Shown here one piece after another: positions 44,275 to 53,575 of a stretch of DNA of 64,000 bases (positions are counted from its first letter, which is position 1; each line of letters opens with the position of its first letter). The notes under the pieces are model-generated. The model did not search any database, had not been told where the DNA came from, and worked only from the letters and a program-made list of their open reading frames with translations. The position numbers were made by a program, and so were the translations under genes. This DNA is from Brevibacterium marinum (lineage in GTDB: Bacteria > Actinomycetota > Actinomycetes > Actinomycetales > Brevibacteriaceae): NCBI RefSeq assembly GCF_011927955.1, contig NZ_JAATJN010000001.1, forward strand, positions 1,736,001 through 1,800,000, read 5' to 3'.

Positions 44275-44400
44275 GTGGTGCAGGATTGCAACAGGCTCGG
44301 CCCTCTCACGGCCGGTCGCCTCGGTAGCGTTGCAGGTAGGCGATCCCGAAAGCACAGGGATCGTCCCACGAGGAGCCACAGCAACAGGAGCGAATCACAC

Positions 44401-44766
44401 ATGCACACTCGGCAATTGCCCTCCAGCGGCAACAGGGCCTCGGGTCATCCCACCTACGGCGGCCCGGTGACCTATATCTACCAGCCGGTTGCGCCGACGA
44501 ACACCTTGGCAATCGTCGGCATGGTGCTTTCGCTCACCGGTGCCATCACATCGTTCATTCCCGCCGGCATCGCCGGAATCATCATGGGCCACATCTCCCG
44601 CAGACAGATACGCCGACAGGGTGAACGTGGCGACGCAATGGCGCTGACGGCGCTGTGGGTCGGTTACCTCGGAACCGGTTTCTGGCTGCTCGTCTGGGCC
44701 GTCTACGTCGGATTCGTGATCCTCATGATTATTGCGGGAATCGCTGTCGAGGAAGCTGCCGGCTGA
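44401..44766 (+). CDS. DUF4190 membrane protein (paralogue 2)
   Basis: The 121-residue protein has a short polar N-terminus with YIYQPVAPTNTLAIVGMV and two hydrophobic segments. The conserved loop GIAGIIMGHISRRQIRRQGERGD separates them. It closely parallels the third DUF4190 protein (shared PAGIAGIIMGHI and WVGYLGTG). ATG 44401 follows an unclear ribosome site. Function is unknown; tandem duplication is the likely origin. Confidence 0.78.
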   Translation: MHTRQLPSSGNRASGHPTYGGPVTYIYQPVAPTNTLAIVGMVLSLTGAITSFIPAGIAGIIMGHISRRQIRRQGERGDAMALTALWVGYLGTGFWLLVWAVYVGFVILMIIAGIAVEEAAG

Positions 44767-44941
44767 TGACGGACGTTTCATCGGGTGCACCCGCATTGCC
44801 GCCGACGAGACCGTGGCGGAACCGAAGCACTCGATCGCTTCCGGTTCTGCGCACAGAAATGAAACCCATCTGTGACAACCTCGCCTTTCGTCGCACACGA
44901 CGGCTGGGTACCGTTGTGAGAACACGCAAGGAGTTCACGCC

Positions 44942-45442
44942 ATGAGCAGTCAGAACAACTGGAACAATCCAGACATGTATTACCAGCAGCCCAGGTCGGG
45001 CGGTGCGCCTGGAAGCGGCTACGGGGGTTCGACTGCCGGCTACGGCCACTCGAGCTACAGCACCGAGACCGCAAATGGTCCCAATGCCCAATACGCCGGC
45101 GCCTACGCCAATGCGCCCGGCGCCCAGTTCGCCGGGCCCGGCCCGACCTATGTCTATCAGCCGCTGCCACCTACCAGCACCTTGGCGATCTTCGCTCTCG
45201 TCGCATCGATCTTCGGCGTGATGAGCAGCTTCTTCCTCGCCGGCATCGCCGGCATCATCATGGGCCACATCGCCCGGAAGCAGATACCCCGCAACGGTGA
45301 ACGCGGAGACGGAATAGCCGTTGCCTCCCTGTGGGTCGGCTACATCGGCACCGCCATCTGGATACTGTTCTGGATCGGCTATATCGGCATCGCAGTCCTC
45401 CTCTTCGGAGTCGCCATGGCCGGGGCAGGTTCGATCGGCTGA
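44942..45442 (+). CDS. DUF4190 membrane protein (paralogue 3)
   Basis: The 166-residue protein has a Tyr/Gly/Ala-rich 65-residue N-terminal tail, then TYVYQPLPPTSTLAIFALV and the DUF4190 loop GIAGIIMGHIARKQIPRNGERGD between two hydrophobic segments. AAGGAG precedes ATG 44942. Like its neighbours it is probably an envelope membrane protein of unknown function. The three genes sit between PMT and rsmI, which are usually closer together in related genomes. Confidence 0.8.
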   Translation: MSSQNNWNNPDMYYQQPRSGGAPGSGYGGSTAGYGHSSYSTETANGPNAQYAGAYANAPGAQFAGPGPTYVYQPLPPTSTLAIFALVASIFGVMSSFFLAGIAGIIMGHIARKQIPRNGERGDGIAVASLWVGYIGTAIWILFWIGYIGIAVLLFGVAMAGAGSIG

Positions 45443-45481
45443 GGCCGGAGGCGCCATCGACCCCACGGCTGCTTCACCCAT

Positions 45482-45545
45482 CACTTTCCGACCGAACTCG
45501 ATGGTGGGCCATTCACGTTCTGACCGAACTCGATCGACGACTATT
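45482..45545. repeat. 32-bp tandem repeat x2 upstream of rsmI
   Basis: Two 32-base units (45482-45513, 45514-45545) share GACCGAACTCGAT. They lie in the gap between the third DUF4190 gene and rsmI. Confidence 0.7.
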
Positions 45546-45629
45546 CACGTAGATCGATGGATTCGATCGCGGCGTTGCGCTCTACCGAAACAGCATCGCC
45601 ATCCTGGACCTGGACAGTGGGCTCTCGTG

Positions 45630-45635
45630 TAGATT
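45630..45635 (+). promoter_or_regulatory. rsmI: -10-like box just before rsmI, possible leaderless mRNA
   Basis: TAGATT ends five bases before GTG 45641. That spacing fits a transcription start at or next to the GTG. No good -35 is seen. Confidence 0.35.
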
Positions 45636-45640
45636 GAGCG

Positions 45641-46615
45641 GTGGAATCAGGCGGTTCCGAATCCAAACACGACAGCATGGGCGGTTGCCGGACACAGATG
45701 ACGGACATTCTGAACACCGAGAACGAAGAGGCGCTGGAAGACGGATTGCTGGAGGATTCGACCGAGGAGCAAGCTTCCGCGTCCCATCCGACCGGCGGAC
45801 TCATCCTCGTCGGCACTCCGATTGGCAACCTCGGCGATGCGAGTTCGCGCATGCAGCAGGCCATTGCCACGGCCGATGTCATCGCAGCCGAGGACACCAG
45901 GCGCTTCCTGTCGCTGACGCAGCGCCTGGAGCTGACGCACACGAACCGTGTCATCAGCGTCTTCGACCACAACGAGCAGTCACGCGCACCCGAGCTCGTC
46001 GAGCTCATCCGCTCCGGTCAGACGGTCGTCCTCCTCAGCGACGCGGGAATGCCCGCCGTCTCCGACCCCGGGTATCGGGTCGTCAAGGCCTGCGCCGAGG
46101 CGGGACTGCCGATCACCTCGACGCCCGGCCCCTCTGCCGTGCTCATGGCGCTCGCGGTCTCGGGACTGCCCAGCGACAGGTTCAGCTTCGAGGGCTTCCT
46201 GCCGCGCAAACCCGGGGCACGCAAGGCTCTCCTCGAAGAGCTGCGCAGCGAGAAGCGGACCATGGTGTTCTTCGAAAGTCCCCACCGCATCGCGGCGACG
46301 ATGGACGACTTCCATGAAGTCATCGGCCCCGATCGGCCCATGAGCATCAGCCGCGAACTGACGAAGACCTATGAGGAGACCTTGCGCGGAACCGTGGCCT
46401 CGCTGCGGGAGCAGGCTGCGGAGGGGTTGCGCGGAGAACTGACCCTCGTCCTCGCCGGAGCAACCGTCGCGGCGACAGCTCCGGAGGACCATCTCGAGGC
46501 GGTCGCCCAACTCGTGGATTCCGGCGTTCGCGCGAAGGATGCCGCGGGCCAGGTGGCGACGCAGTTCGAGCTCTCCAAACGCGAGGTCTACGAGGCCTGG
46601 CTGCACCGGGAGTGA
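45641..46615 (+). CDS. rsmI: 16S rRNA (cytidine-1402-2'-O)-methyltransferase
   Basis: RsmI methylates the ribose of C1402 in 16S rRNA using SAM. Motifs are GGLILVGTPIGNLGDASSRM, VIAAEDTRRFLSL, VVLLSDAGMPAVSDPGYRVV, TPGPSAVLMALAVSGLPSD, FEGFLPRKPGARK and ESPHRIAATM. The first 50 residues are an acidic extension. No ribosome site is seen before GTG 45641 or ATG 45698; the TAGATT box five bases before the GTG suggests a leaderless message, so I keep the GTG. Confidence 0.93.
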   Translation: MESGGSESKHDSMGGCRTQMTDILNTENEEALEDGLLEDSTEEQASASHPTGGLILVGTPIGNLGDASSRMQQAIATADVIAAEDTRRFLSLTQRLELTHTNRVISVFDHNEQSRAPELVELIRSGQTVVLLSDAGMPAVSDPGYRVVKACAEAGLPITSTPGPSAVLMALAVSGLPSDRFSFEGFLPRKPGARKALLEELRSEKRTMVFFESPHRIAATMDDFHEVIGPDRPMSISRELTKTYEETLRGTVASLREQAAEGLRGELTLVLAGATVAATAPEDHLEAVAQLVDSGVRAKDAAGQVATQFELSKREVYEAWLHRE

Positions 46616-46635
46616 GGTGCCCGCGGCGCGAGTAG

Positions 46636-46689
46636 TCAGGTTGCGAAACAGTACACAGGTTGCAACCCGTGTACTGTTCCGCAACCTGA
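46636..46689. repeat. hairpin element, left copy
   Basis: Twenty-one-base arms (46636-46656 and 46669-46689) pair with one mismatch around a 12-base loop that is itself nearly palindromic (GGTTGCAACC). It begins 20 bases past the rsmI stop. A near-identical hairpin occurs at 50642-50695. It may serve as the rsmI terminator. Confidence 0.82.
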
Positions 46690-46728
46690 AGTGTCATCAG
46701 CGCCCCCGCAACCTGAAGTGTCATCAGC
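46679..46728. repeat. 23-bp direct repeat beside the left hairpin
   Basis: A 23-base unit starting CCGCAACCTG occurs at 46679-46701 and again at 46706-46728. It is the hairpin's right arm end plus flank, duplicated. The remaining 170 bases to the next gene show nothing recognisable. Confidence 0.75.
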
Positions 46729-47228
46729 ATCCTCACCCGGCCACGGCCCGGCGGACTATCGGCGTGATGTGAGACCTGCGTCCGGGGCTGGGGACAACCT
46801 TGCGACTCGTACGTATTCGGCCTGTGGAGGCTGACTCGCAATCCACAGCGCGCAGAACCGCCGTCGCAATCGCTTTGACGCCAAACGCAGCATACGGACA
46901 TGTACAACATTGTCTGCTACGACGATCTCGCTGCCGCCGGTGTGAACACCACCCTGATCAGACGGGCGAAGAGCTGCTGCCTGGTGAAGATCTGTCGGGG
47001 CATGTACTCGGTCGTCCGCGAGTGCACGAATCCGAGTCACTCGGCGATAGCGGCGTTCGGAACCGACAGGGAATGGATGCGCTACCACGAACAGGGCCTG
47101 CACAGGGAGAGATCGCAACGTCGCCGCTATCTCGATCATCTTGCTCGACTGCGAGTTCTCCACTATCCGCACTACCGCGACGATGACGTGGTCTGGGGAG
47201 TTTCAGCCGCCAGGCTGCACAAGCTCAG

Positions 47229-47234
47229 ATTGTT
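47229..47234. repeat. left 6-bp target-site duplication
   Basis: ATTGTT directly precedes the left IS end and recurs at 49859-49864. Confidence 0.88.
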
Positions 47235-47349
47235 TGTCAACGGCCAGTGGGAATTGCCCATGGGCGGCCAGCAGAACTGCCCATAGGTGGCCACGATTTC
47301 TGCCCATCCGAAACTCGTGTCTGGTCGTGGCCACCGGGCTCGATCACCC

Positions 47350-48126
47350 TCAGTTCAAGGCGACCACCCCCGCACCAGAAACAGCCTGGCTCAACCGAAT
47401 CGATTCGCCACTGGTCTGAACCAGGTGAGCATGATGAAGGAGGCGATCGACGGTGGCTGTGGCTACGGTCTTGGGCATCAGCTGGTCAAATGCCGCCGGA
47501 TGTAGATTCGATGAGATCGCGATCGAGCGTTTCTCATAAGCAGCATCGACAAGCCGATACAGCCCCTCGGCAGCATCCTCGCTGACCGGCAGCAACCCGA
47601 TATCGTCAACGACGACCAGATCGGCTCGCAGCAACCGCTCCACGGTCTTCGTCACCGCATCATCGGGACGATGAGCACGGATCAGCGCGCCCAAGTCCTC
47701 CAACCTCAGCCAGGACACTCGCCCGCCCTCATCAATGATCTTGTGCCCCAGCGCTTCCAGGAAGAACGATTTACCCGTCCCGGCCGGCCCACACACCGCC
47801 AGGTTCTCCTTCCGGGCCACCCACTCCAGTGTCGACAGTGCCTGCTGCGTCGGTGTCGGAATCGATGACACGTCCTCATCCCAGGATTCAAACGTCTTGC
47901 CCGTGGGGAAACCGGCCTGTTTGCGCCGGTTGGCCAGCATCGCCGCCGACCGGCCACGAGACTCCTCAACCAGAAGGGCCCGCACCACTTCGACAGGCTC
48001 CCACCGTTGAGCTTTCGCCGTGGCCAGCAGCTCCGGGGCCAGGGTGCGCGCATACGGCATTTTCAGCCGCCGCATCAGCGCCTCGACCTCAGCATCCAAC
48101 ACGGGCGTTTCATGAATGATCGCCAT
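47350..48126 (-). CDS. istB: IS21-family helper ATPase IstB
   Basis: This AAA+ ATPase assists IstA. It has Walker A AVCGPAGTGKSFFLEALGH, Walker B LVVVDDIGLLP and an SSNLHPAAFDQLM sensor region. The start is ATG 48126, which shares one base with the istA stop (TGATG). Frames extending to 48177 overlap istA needlessly. At 258 residues the length is normal. Confidence 0.92.
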   Translation of the reverse strand: MAIIHETPVLDAEVEALMRRLKMPYARTLAPELLATAKAQRWEPVEVVRALLVEESRGRSAAMLANRRKQAGFPTGKTFESWDEDVSSIPTPTQQALSTLEWVARKENLAVCGPAGTGKSFFLEALGHKIIDEGGRVSWLRLEDLGALIRAHRPDDAVTKTVERLLRADLVVVDDIGLLPVSEDAAEGLYRLVDAAYEKRSIAISSNLHPAAFDQLMPKTVATATVDRLLHHAHLVQTSGESIRLSQAVSGAGVVALN

Positions 48127-49706
48127 CACACCTCCCCGCCATCGGCGCTGACCCGCTGATTGCCCATCGCCTGCCACCCGCCGGTGCCCTGAGCCAGGGA
48201 GGACTCTTCATCAGCACTTCGGGCATGCGCATCGACCCGGTTGACCAGCAGTGATGCCACATCACCGGTGGCGAATCGTCCATAGGCGGCAGCAGTGCCC
48301 AACGCCTCGTCGACAACGTCACCGCCGTGCAACCGGGACAACGCCACCGCCTCTGTCATCTTCTGCCGCATCCGCGATGCTCCAACCGCGGCAGCCTCTC
48401 TCAACCATTCATGCGCGCCATGCCCAATGGCCAGGAACTCTTCTTCGTCCTGATTCTTCGCCCTGATCGCGTAGACTCCCGGCACTTTCTGGGTGGCATC
48501 GGTCGGGAAATGCCGGTCATTGATCTTCGGCGATCCTGGCCGGGCTCGCCCGTGGCGAGCCACTTCCTCAAACCCATCGGATCCTGGTGCGACGATGACG
48601 ATCTGTTCACCATCAGCGACTCCCTGCACCCGGACGAAGACCTCGCTGCCCATCAGCGCATGCGGTACCGAGTACTGGCCCGATTCGAAGGCCACCATCG
48701 GCGTATTGGTCGGCACTTTCCGCGACAGGCCGAACGCGATGGTGTGTGCCCGCCCGGGCACCGCATGCATCACCGACCGCTCATCATCGACCAGATCGAT
48801 CGGGCGTCTCTTCGTCACCCGATGCTCTTTCCCATTGACTTCGGTCATGAATGCCTGGCAGGCGGCTTCGAGCTCGGCGAATGAATCGTAGCCGTGAAGG
48901 AGATTCGTGGCTGTGGGCACCAGATCTGCCTTCGCGATCTGCACTGACCGTTCGACCCCGCCCTTCGACGCGGGATCAGCCGGTTCACACGTAAGCACCG
49001 TGGCCCCGTAGTACTTGGCGAACGAAACCGTGTCGCGATTGCGCACCGGCACCCCGGCGATGTGCATCGTCGTGACCGTCTTCTCGTTATCCGTGAGGAC
49101 ATAAGTCGGGATGCCACCGATGAGCCGAAACGTCCGGTCCAGGGCCATGAACACCGATGGCAGCGTCTTGTCCCGCAACGGGATCACGACTCGGAATCTC
49201 GAAAACGCCAGCCAGGCGATGAATAACACCGTCTTGACTCCCGCGACGACAGGCCCGTCACCATAGTCGTATTGCAGCCATAGCCCGGGCTCTGCCACCC
49301 AGGGCCGATGCACCCGCCGCCCGGCCTTCTCATGGGTGCGTTTCGCTTCGGCGACCGCCCGACGCGTCGACCTCTCCGACCCCGGGTAGCCGAGCTTGAC
49401 CAGTCGCTGGTGGACCTTATCGGCTCGGATTCTTCCTCCTGAACGAGTCACGAGTTCGATGACCTTGTCCATGTACGCATCGGTGACACGCTCACGTCGG
49501 GTTGGTGTTGCCACGGGCCGGCCCCGGTCACGGGCCTGCACGTGGGCTTTGACTGTGTGATGAGAGCATCCCGCCAGTTCCGCGGCTGCCCGGTACGACC
49601 CTGTCGTGTCGAACGCTTCTAGAATTTCCATGATTTCTCCGTCAGACTTCATATGCGGCCCCGGCCCCTCCCGTGGTGATGCTGATCGATTAGACACCGT
49701 CATCAT
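48126..49706 (-). CDS. istA: IS21-family transposase IstA
   Basis: The DDE transposase has 526 residues. An N-terminal HTH (EIMEILEAFDTTGSYRAAAELAGCSHHTVK) precedes the RNase-H core: first Asp in WLQYDYGDGP, second in YVLTDNEKTV and Glu in ASKGGVERSV. A C-terminal domain (VPTNTPMVAFESGQYSVP) binds the ends. The start could be ATG 49706 or ATG 49652. The gene is intact. Confidence 0.92.
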   Translation of the reverse strand: MMTVSNRSASPREGPGPHMKSDGEIMEILEAFDTTGSYRAAAELAGCSHHTVKAHVQARDRGRPVATPTRRERVTDAYMDKVIELVTRSGGRIRADKVHQRLVKLGYPGSERSTRRAVAEAKRTHEKAGRRVHRPWVAEPGLWLQYDYGDGPVVAGVKTVLFIAWLAFSRFRVVIPLRDKTLPSVFMALDRTFRLIGGIPTYVLTDNEKTVTTMHIAGVPVRNRDTVSFAKYYGATVLTCEPADPASKGGVERSVQIAKADLVPTATNLLHGYDSFAELEAACQAFMTEVNGKEHRVTKRRPIDLVDDERSVMHAVPGRAHTIAFGLSRKVPTNTPMVAFESGQYSVPHALMGSEVFVRVQGVADGEQIVIVAPGSDGFEEVARHGRARPGSPKINDRHFPTDATQKVPGVYAIRAKNQDEEEFLAIGHGAHEWLREAAAVGASRMRQKMTEAVALSRLHGGDVVDEALGTAAAYGRFATGDVASLLVNRVDAHARSADEESSLAQGTGGWQAMGNQRVSADGGEV

Positions 49707-49858
49707 CTCCGAGAAACGGTTCGGGGCCGTGCCCTTGTCACAAGGGCTTCTTCGTGAGTCGGATGGGCAGAAAATATGGCCGCCACTGGGCAGTTCTACT
49801 GGCCAGGAGTGGGCGATTCTACTGTCCGCCTATGGGCAGTTTTCCATGGCCGCTAACA

Positions 49859-49864
49859 ATTGTT
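49859..49864. repeat. right 6-bp target-site duplication
   Basis: Second copy of ATTGTT, directly after the right IS end. Confidence 0.88.
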
Positions 49865-50641
49865 CGATGTGCCGGATGGTCCTGTGACGGTCAGCCACCC
49901 CAACGCCAATTCGGCCAGTCGTGAAGTGATCAGATCCCGACGGAACCTGGCAGCTGCCGATAGGCAGACAGTCGAAGGTCTGACCGTGACTGCGGCTCCT
50001 CGAACGGCGATGGACCTGGCGCGGGTGCTGGGACCGGCCTGCGGCTTCGTGGCACTCGAACAGGTGCTCAGGGAGCATATGTTCGGTGCCGATGAAGAAT
50101 CGATCTTCAGCTGCGGCTATCCGCGACATGCGCCGACTCGAGTGCCCGAAGCTGTGGACGAGCTGTTCACACCGACGATAGAGCGCATGGTGACGGGATC
50201 TGCTCAGGCGCGGATCCTCACTTCGGCCATCAGTCCCTTCTCCGAAAGCTATGCCGAGAGTCGTGCTTCGTTGAATCTGCACCAGTTGGGCCTGCGGGAC
50301 TTCAGCCAGCAGATCGACGTCTTCGACGGCCACCGCCTGCTGACCCGCTTGGACTTCCTCCATAGACAGACCAATGTGGTGCTCTACGTCGACGGTACCC
50401 AGAAATACGTGGATGCAGGATTCGATCGGATGAACAAGGAGAGCCACCAGCACAACCGGCTGCTGGCGATGGGGTACAAAGTGGTCCGCTTCAAGTTCAA
50501 CGAGGTGCTCAGTCTTCCGTCCTTCGCCCGTAAACTGTTCGCTCAGGCACCGGAACTCCGACGTTTCTGCGGCAAGAAGCTCGCAATCTGACCGTCCGGG
50601 GCTCGGCCGTCGAGTGGAGAGGGTGGGGCCCGGGCGAATGG

Positions 50642-50695
50642 TCAGCTTGCGGAACAGTACACGGATTGCAACCTGTGTACTGTTCCGCAACCTGA
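50642..50695. repeat. hairpin element, right copy
   Basis: Twenty-one-base arms (50642-50662 and 50675-50695) pair with one mismatch around a 12-base loop. The arms are nearly identical to those at 46636-46689. It ends about 60 bases before metG and 50 bases after the split gene. Confidence 0.82.
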
Positions 50696-50757
50696 AGCGT
50701 TCACCCGCCTGAACGCTTGCGCGCCCACGGTGCGGCGTCCCTTAGACTGTGTGACCT

Positions 50758-52353
50758 ATGGGTTATTACTTGACGACAGCTATTGCCTACCCCAATGGGA
50801 CCATCCACATCGGGCACGCATACGAGTACATTGCGGCCGATGCGATCGCACGGTTCAAGCGCCTCGACAATCACGAGGTGTTCTTCGCGACCGGCACCGA
50901 TGAGCATGGTCTCAAGATGCTGCAGGCTGCCAACAAGCTCGGCATCACCCCGAAACAGCTCGCCGATGACAACGCGGCGAACTTCCGCGACACCCAACTG
51001 GCGCTCGGCTCGACCTTCGACCGCTTCATCCGCACCACCGACGAGGACCATTACGAGGCGTCCAAGGCGATCTGGCGCAGGCTCGAAGAGGCCGGCGACA
51101 TCTATCTCGACACCTACGCCGGCTGGTATTCGATCCGCGACGAGGCTTTCTACACTCAGGACGAGACCGAGGTCGTCGATGGTGTTCGTCTGTCGAAGGA
51201 GACTCAGACCGAGGTCACCTGGACGGAGGAGGAGTCCTACTTCTTCCGCCTCTCGAAGTACCAGGACAGGCTGCTCGAACTGTATCGGGACCACCCCGAG
51301 TTCATCGGCCCCGACTCCCGCCGCAACGAGGTCGCCTCGTTCGTCGCCTCCGGCCTGAAGGACCTCTCGGTCTCGCGCACCACCTTCGACTGGGGCGTGC
51401 CCGTACCCGGCAACGAAAAGCACGTGATGTACGTGTGGATCGACGCCCTGACGAATTACCTCACCGCGGCCGGGTTCCCCGATGACCAGGAACGCCTCGA
51501 CAAGTGGTGGCCAGCCGACGTCCACATCATCGGCAAGGACATCATCCGCTTCCACAGCGTCTACTGGCCCGCCTTCCTCATGAGCGCCGGCATCGAACTG
51601 CCGGGGCGCATCCACGCCCACGGCTTCCTCTTCAACGCCGGTGAGAAGATGTCGAAGTCTGTCGGCAACGTCGTCGACCCCATCGACCTCGTCGACGCCT
51701 TCGGTCTCGACACCCTGCGCTTCTTCCTCTTCCGCGAGTTCTCCTACGGCCACGACGGGTCCTACACGAAGGATTCGATCATCACCCGCAAGAACGCCGA
51801 CCTCGCCAACGAGTACGGCAATCTCGCCCAGCGCTCGCTGTCGATGATTGCGAAGAACTGCGAGGCACAGGTGCCCCAGCCCGGTGAGCTCGCCGAGGCG
51901 GACGAGAAACTCCTCGCACTGGCCCGCGCGGTTCCCGACACCGCCCGCCGTCACGTCGACTCCCAGGCCCTCCACCTCTACGTCGAGGCCTGCTGGAAGG
52001 TGCTCACCGAGGCCAACCGCTACTTCTCCGCCCAGGAGCCGTGGAAGCTGAAGAAGTCGGACCCCGACCGGATGGTCACCGTGCTGTGGGTGACGATCGA
52101 GGTCGTGCGCATCATCTCCATCCTCATCCAGCCCGTCATGCCCGATTCCGCCGGCAAGATCCTCGATCTCCTCGGCGTGTCCGCAGGCGTCGGTGAGGCC
52201 GGTGCCACAGTGCTGCCGACCGCGATCGAGGCCAACGCCGGCGCCGAGGCGGACCCTCGTTCGTTCGCCGCCATCAGCTCTCCGCTCGAGCCGGGCACCC
52301 CACTGCCCAAGCCGCAACCCGTGTTCCCCAAGTTCGTGGAGGACGACGAATAA
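50758..52353 (+). CDS. metG: methionyl-tRNA synthetase
   Basis: This class I aminoacyl-tRNA synthetase charges tRNA-Met. The HIGH motif is in [18 protein letters not shown] and the KMSKS motif in [14 protein letters not shown]. Other signatures are [11 protein letters not shown], the [11 protein letters not shown] region and [19 protein letters not shown]. At 531 residues it is a typical actinobacterial form without a C-terminal tRNA-binding domain; the zinc-knuckle cysteines are not seen. The start at 50758 is ATG, right after a short AT-poor leader. The tatD start overlaps its stop by one base. Confidence 0.95.
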   Translation: MGYYLTTAIAYPNGTIHIGHAYEYIAADAIARFKRLDNHEVFFATGTDEHGLKMLQAANKLGITPKQLADDNAANFRDTQLALGSTFDRFIRTTDEDHYEASKAIWRRLEEAGDIYLDTYAGWYSIRDEAFYTQDETEVVDGVRLSKETQTEVTWTEEESYFFRLSKYQDRLLELYRDHPEFIGPDSRRNEVASFVASGLKDLSVSRTTFDWGVPVPGNEKHVMYVWIDALTNYLTAAGFPDDQERLDKWWPADVHIIGKDIIRFHSVYWPAFLMSAGIELPGRIHAHGFLFNAGEKMSKSVGNVVDPIDLVDAFGLDTLRFFLFREFSYGHDGSYTKDSIITRKNADLANEYGNLAQRSLSMIAKNCEAQVPQPGELAEADEKLLALARAVPDTARRHVDSQALHLYVEACWKVLTEANRYFSAQEPWKLKKSDPDRMVTVLWVTIEVVRIISILIQPVMPDSAGKILDLLGVSAGVGEAGATVLPTAIEANAGAEADPRSFAAISSPLEPGTPLPKPQPVFPKFVEDDE

Positions 52354-53273
52354 TGGCTTCTCGTGCCGCCGGAACCTACCCTCCGGTGCCTGCGCCGCTC
52401 GCCCATCCGGTCGTCGACACCCACACCCACCTCGATATCTGCACAGGTGCGCGACTGCCCCTGGGTGCCGGCGAGCCCGAGCCGGAAGTCACCCCCGCAG
52501 ACGACGAGGAGTTCCCGAGCCTCGACTTCTTCTTCGACACTGCGCAGGCGGCCGGAGTCCAGCGCATCATCCAGATCGGCTGTGATCTGCCTGCCGCGAG
52601 GTGGACGAGGGACCTGGTCACGGCTGAAGCCGAGGAGGGCCGGTCCTGGATGCTCGGCGGGGCGGCACTGCATCCGAACGAGGCGCCGAGGCTGGCCGAA
52701 CGGGGCCTGCTCGACGACGCCTTGACAGAGATCGAGTCCCTTGTGACCTCGAACGAGCGCATGCGCGTGTTAGGGGAGACGGGCCTCGATTACTTCCGCA
52801 CAGGTGACGAGGGAGTGGCCGAGCAGCAGCGCTCCTTCCGCGCCCACATCGAGATCGCCAAACGCACGGGCAAGGCCCTGCAGATCCACGACCGTGAGGC
52901 CCACGCCGACGTCCTGCGGATCCTCCGCGAAGAGGGCGCCCCCGAGGTCACGATCTTCCACTGCTACTCCGGCGACGAGGCGATGGCCCGCGAGTGCGCA
53001 GACTCCGGGTACTTTATGTCCTTCGCCGGCAACCTGACGTTCAAGAACGCAGACGAACTGCGACGAGCCGCGGCCGCGGCCCCTTTGGGGCGGATCCTGA
53101 CCGAGACGGACGCCCCGTTCCTCACCCCGCATCCGCACCGCGGCAAGCCGGGAGGCCCATATCTGACCGCGGTCACGGCACGTAAGCTCGCCGAGGTGCG
53201 CGGAATGAGCGAAGAGGACCTCTGTGCCGTCGTGTGGAGCAACGCGGAATCAGCGTTGGGAGGCTGGGACTGA
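52353..53273 (+). CDS. tatD: TatD-family DNase
   Basis: This metal-dependent hydrolase of 306 residues acts as a 3'-5' exonuclease in relatives. Metal ligands are seen in VVDTHTHLDI, VLGETGLDYF, IHDREAH, FHCYSGDE and TETDAPFLTPHPHRGK. The ATG overlaps the metG stop (TAATG). The metG-tatD-rpf order is common in actinobacteria. A short insertion (TGARLPLGAGEPEPEVT) follows the HxH motif. Confidence 0.93.
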   Translation: MASRAAGTYPPVPAPLAHPVVDTHTHLDICTGARLPLGAGEPEPEVTPADDEEFPSLDFFFDTAQAAGVQRIIQIGCDLPAARWTRDLVTAEAEEGRSWMLGGAALHPNEAPRLAERGLLDDALTEIESLVTSNERMRVLGETGLDYFRTGDEGVAEQQRSFRAHIEIAKRTGKALQIHDREAHADVLRILREEGAPEVTIFHCYSGDEAMARECADSGYFMSFAGNLTFKNADELRRAAAAAPLGRILTETDAPFLTPHPHRGKPGGPYLTAVTARKLAEVRGMSEEDLCAVVWSNAESALGGWD

Positions 53274-53575
53274 GCCGCGGCCGCAGACGGTCGTGAACCA
53301 CAGCCGCAGACGGGGCTGAGCCGTGGGCGCACACGAGGTCGAAGGGCAGCTGCACACGGGTCCGCGGGCACGCCACGGCGAGGTCACAGGATGCCGACGA
53401 AATCACCTCGGCGGGGGAAATGTCACGATTGTGACGAGGCCCGGAAACACGGCGAAGTCCAGGTCAGAGGGCCAACGTCGCAGGTCCGGCTGTTACATGT
53501 TCGTGATGTTTTGCGAACCTTGTAACGAATCGGTTACAGTAGGTGAGTTGATGAACTCTGCCCAGGGATATTTTT
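53274..53575. other. tatD-rpf intergenic region
   Basis: The first 90 bases hold imperfect repeats of a GCCGCAGACG core. The last 110 bases are the rpf promoter region. I did not recognise a c-di-AMP (ydaO) riboswitch. Confidence 0.5.
53521..53538. promoter_or_regulatory. perfect inverted repeat before rpf
   Basis: TGTAAC-N6-GTTACA lies about 40 bases ahead of the rpf start, and a related TGTTACA occurs 30 bases earlier. From memory, MtrA-type response regulators bind GTAAC/GTTAC repeats and control rpf genes in relatives, so this is a candidate MtrA site. Confidence 0.4.

Larger units (their letters stand above)
47235..49858 (-). mobile_element. IS21-family insertion sequence, 2624 bp
   Basis: The element has istA and istB on the minus strand, with terminal inverted repeats starting TGT. 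The left end reads TGTCAACGGCCA and the complement of the right end TGTTAGCGGCCA. Repeated subterminal 22-24-base units hold CTGCCCAT-type cores: three at the left (47241-47309) and four at the right (49761-49853). These are likely transposase sites. Both genes are intact and a 6-bp duplication flanks the element, so insertion may be recent. Confidence 0.92.
46900..50591 (+). pseudogene. AbiEi-antitoxin-like / DUF559-type protein gene split by IS21-family insertion
   Basis: Removing the insertion and one 6-bp duplication (46900-47234 joined to 49865-50591) restores an unbroken 353-residue frame. The join reads KLRLF then DVPDG. The N-terminal part has the winged-helix of the AbiEi-type antitoxin group (YDDLAAAGVNTTLIRRAK). 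The C-terminal part ends with a DUF559/PD-(D/E)xK-like domain (LTRLDFL, VVLYVDGTQKY, GYKVVRFKFNEVL). As it stands, the 5' part reads on to a stop at 47286 within the insertion, and the 3' part has no own start signal. It is therefore almost certainly inactive. Confidence 0.85.

Noticed and set aside
53280..53575. ydaO-type c-di-AMP riboswitch ahead of rpf
   Set aside because: The conserved core was not recognisable; only repeats and a promoter-like palindrome are seen.
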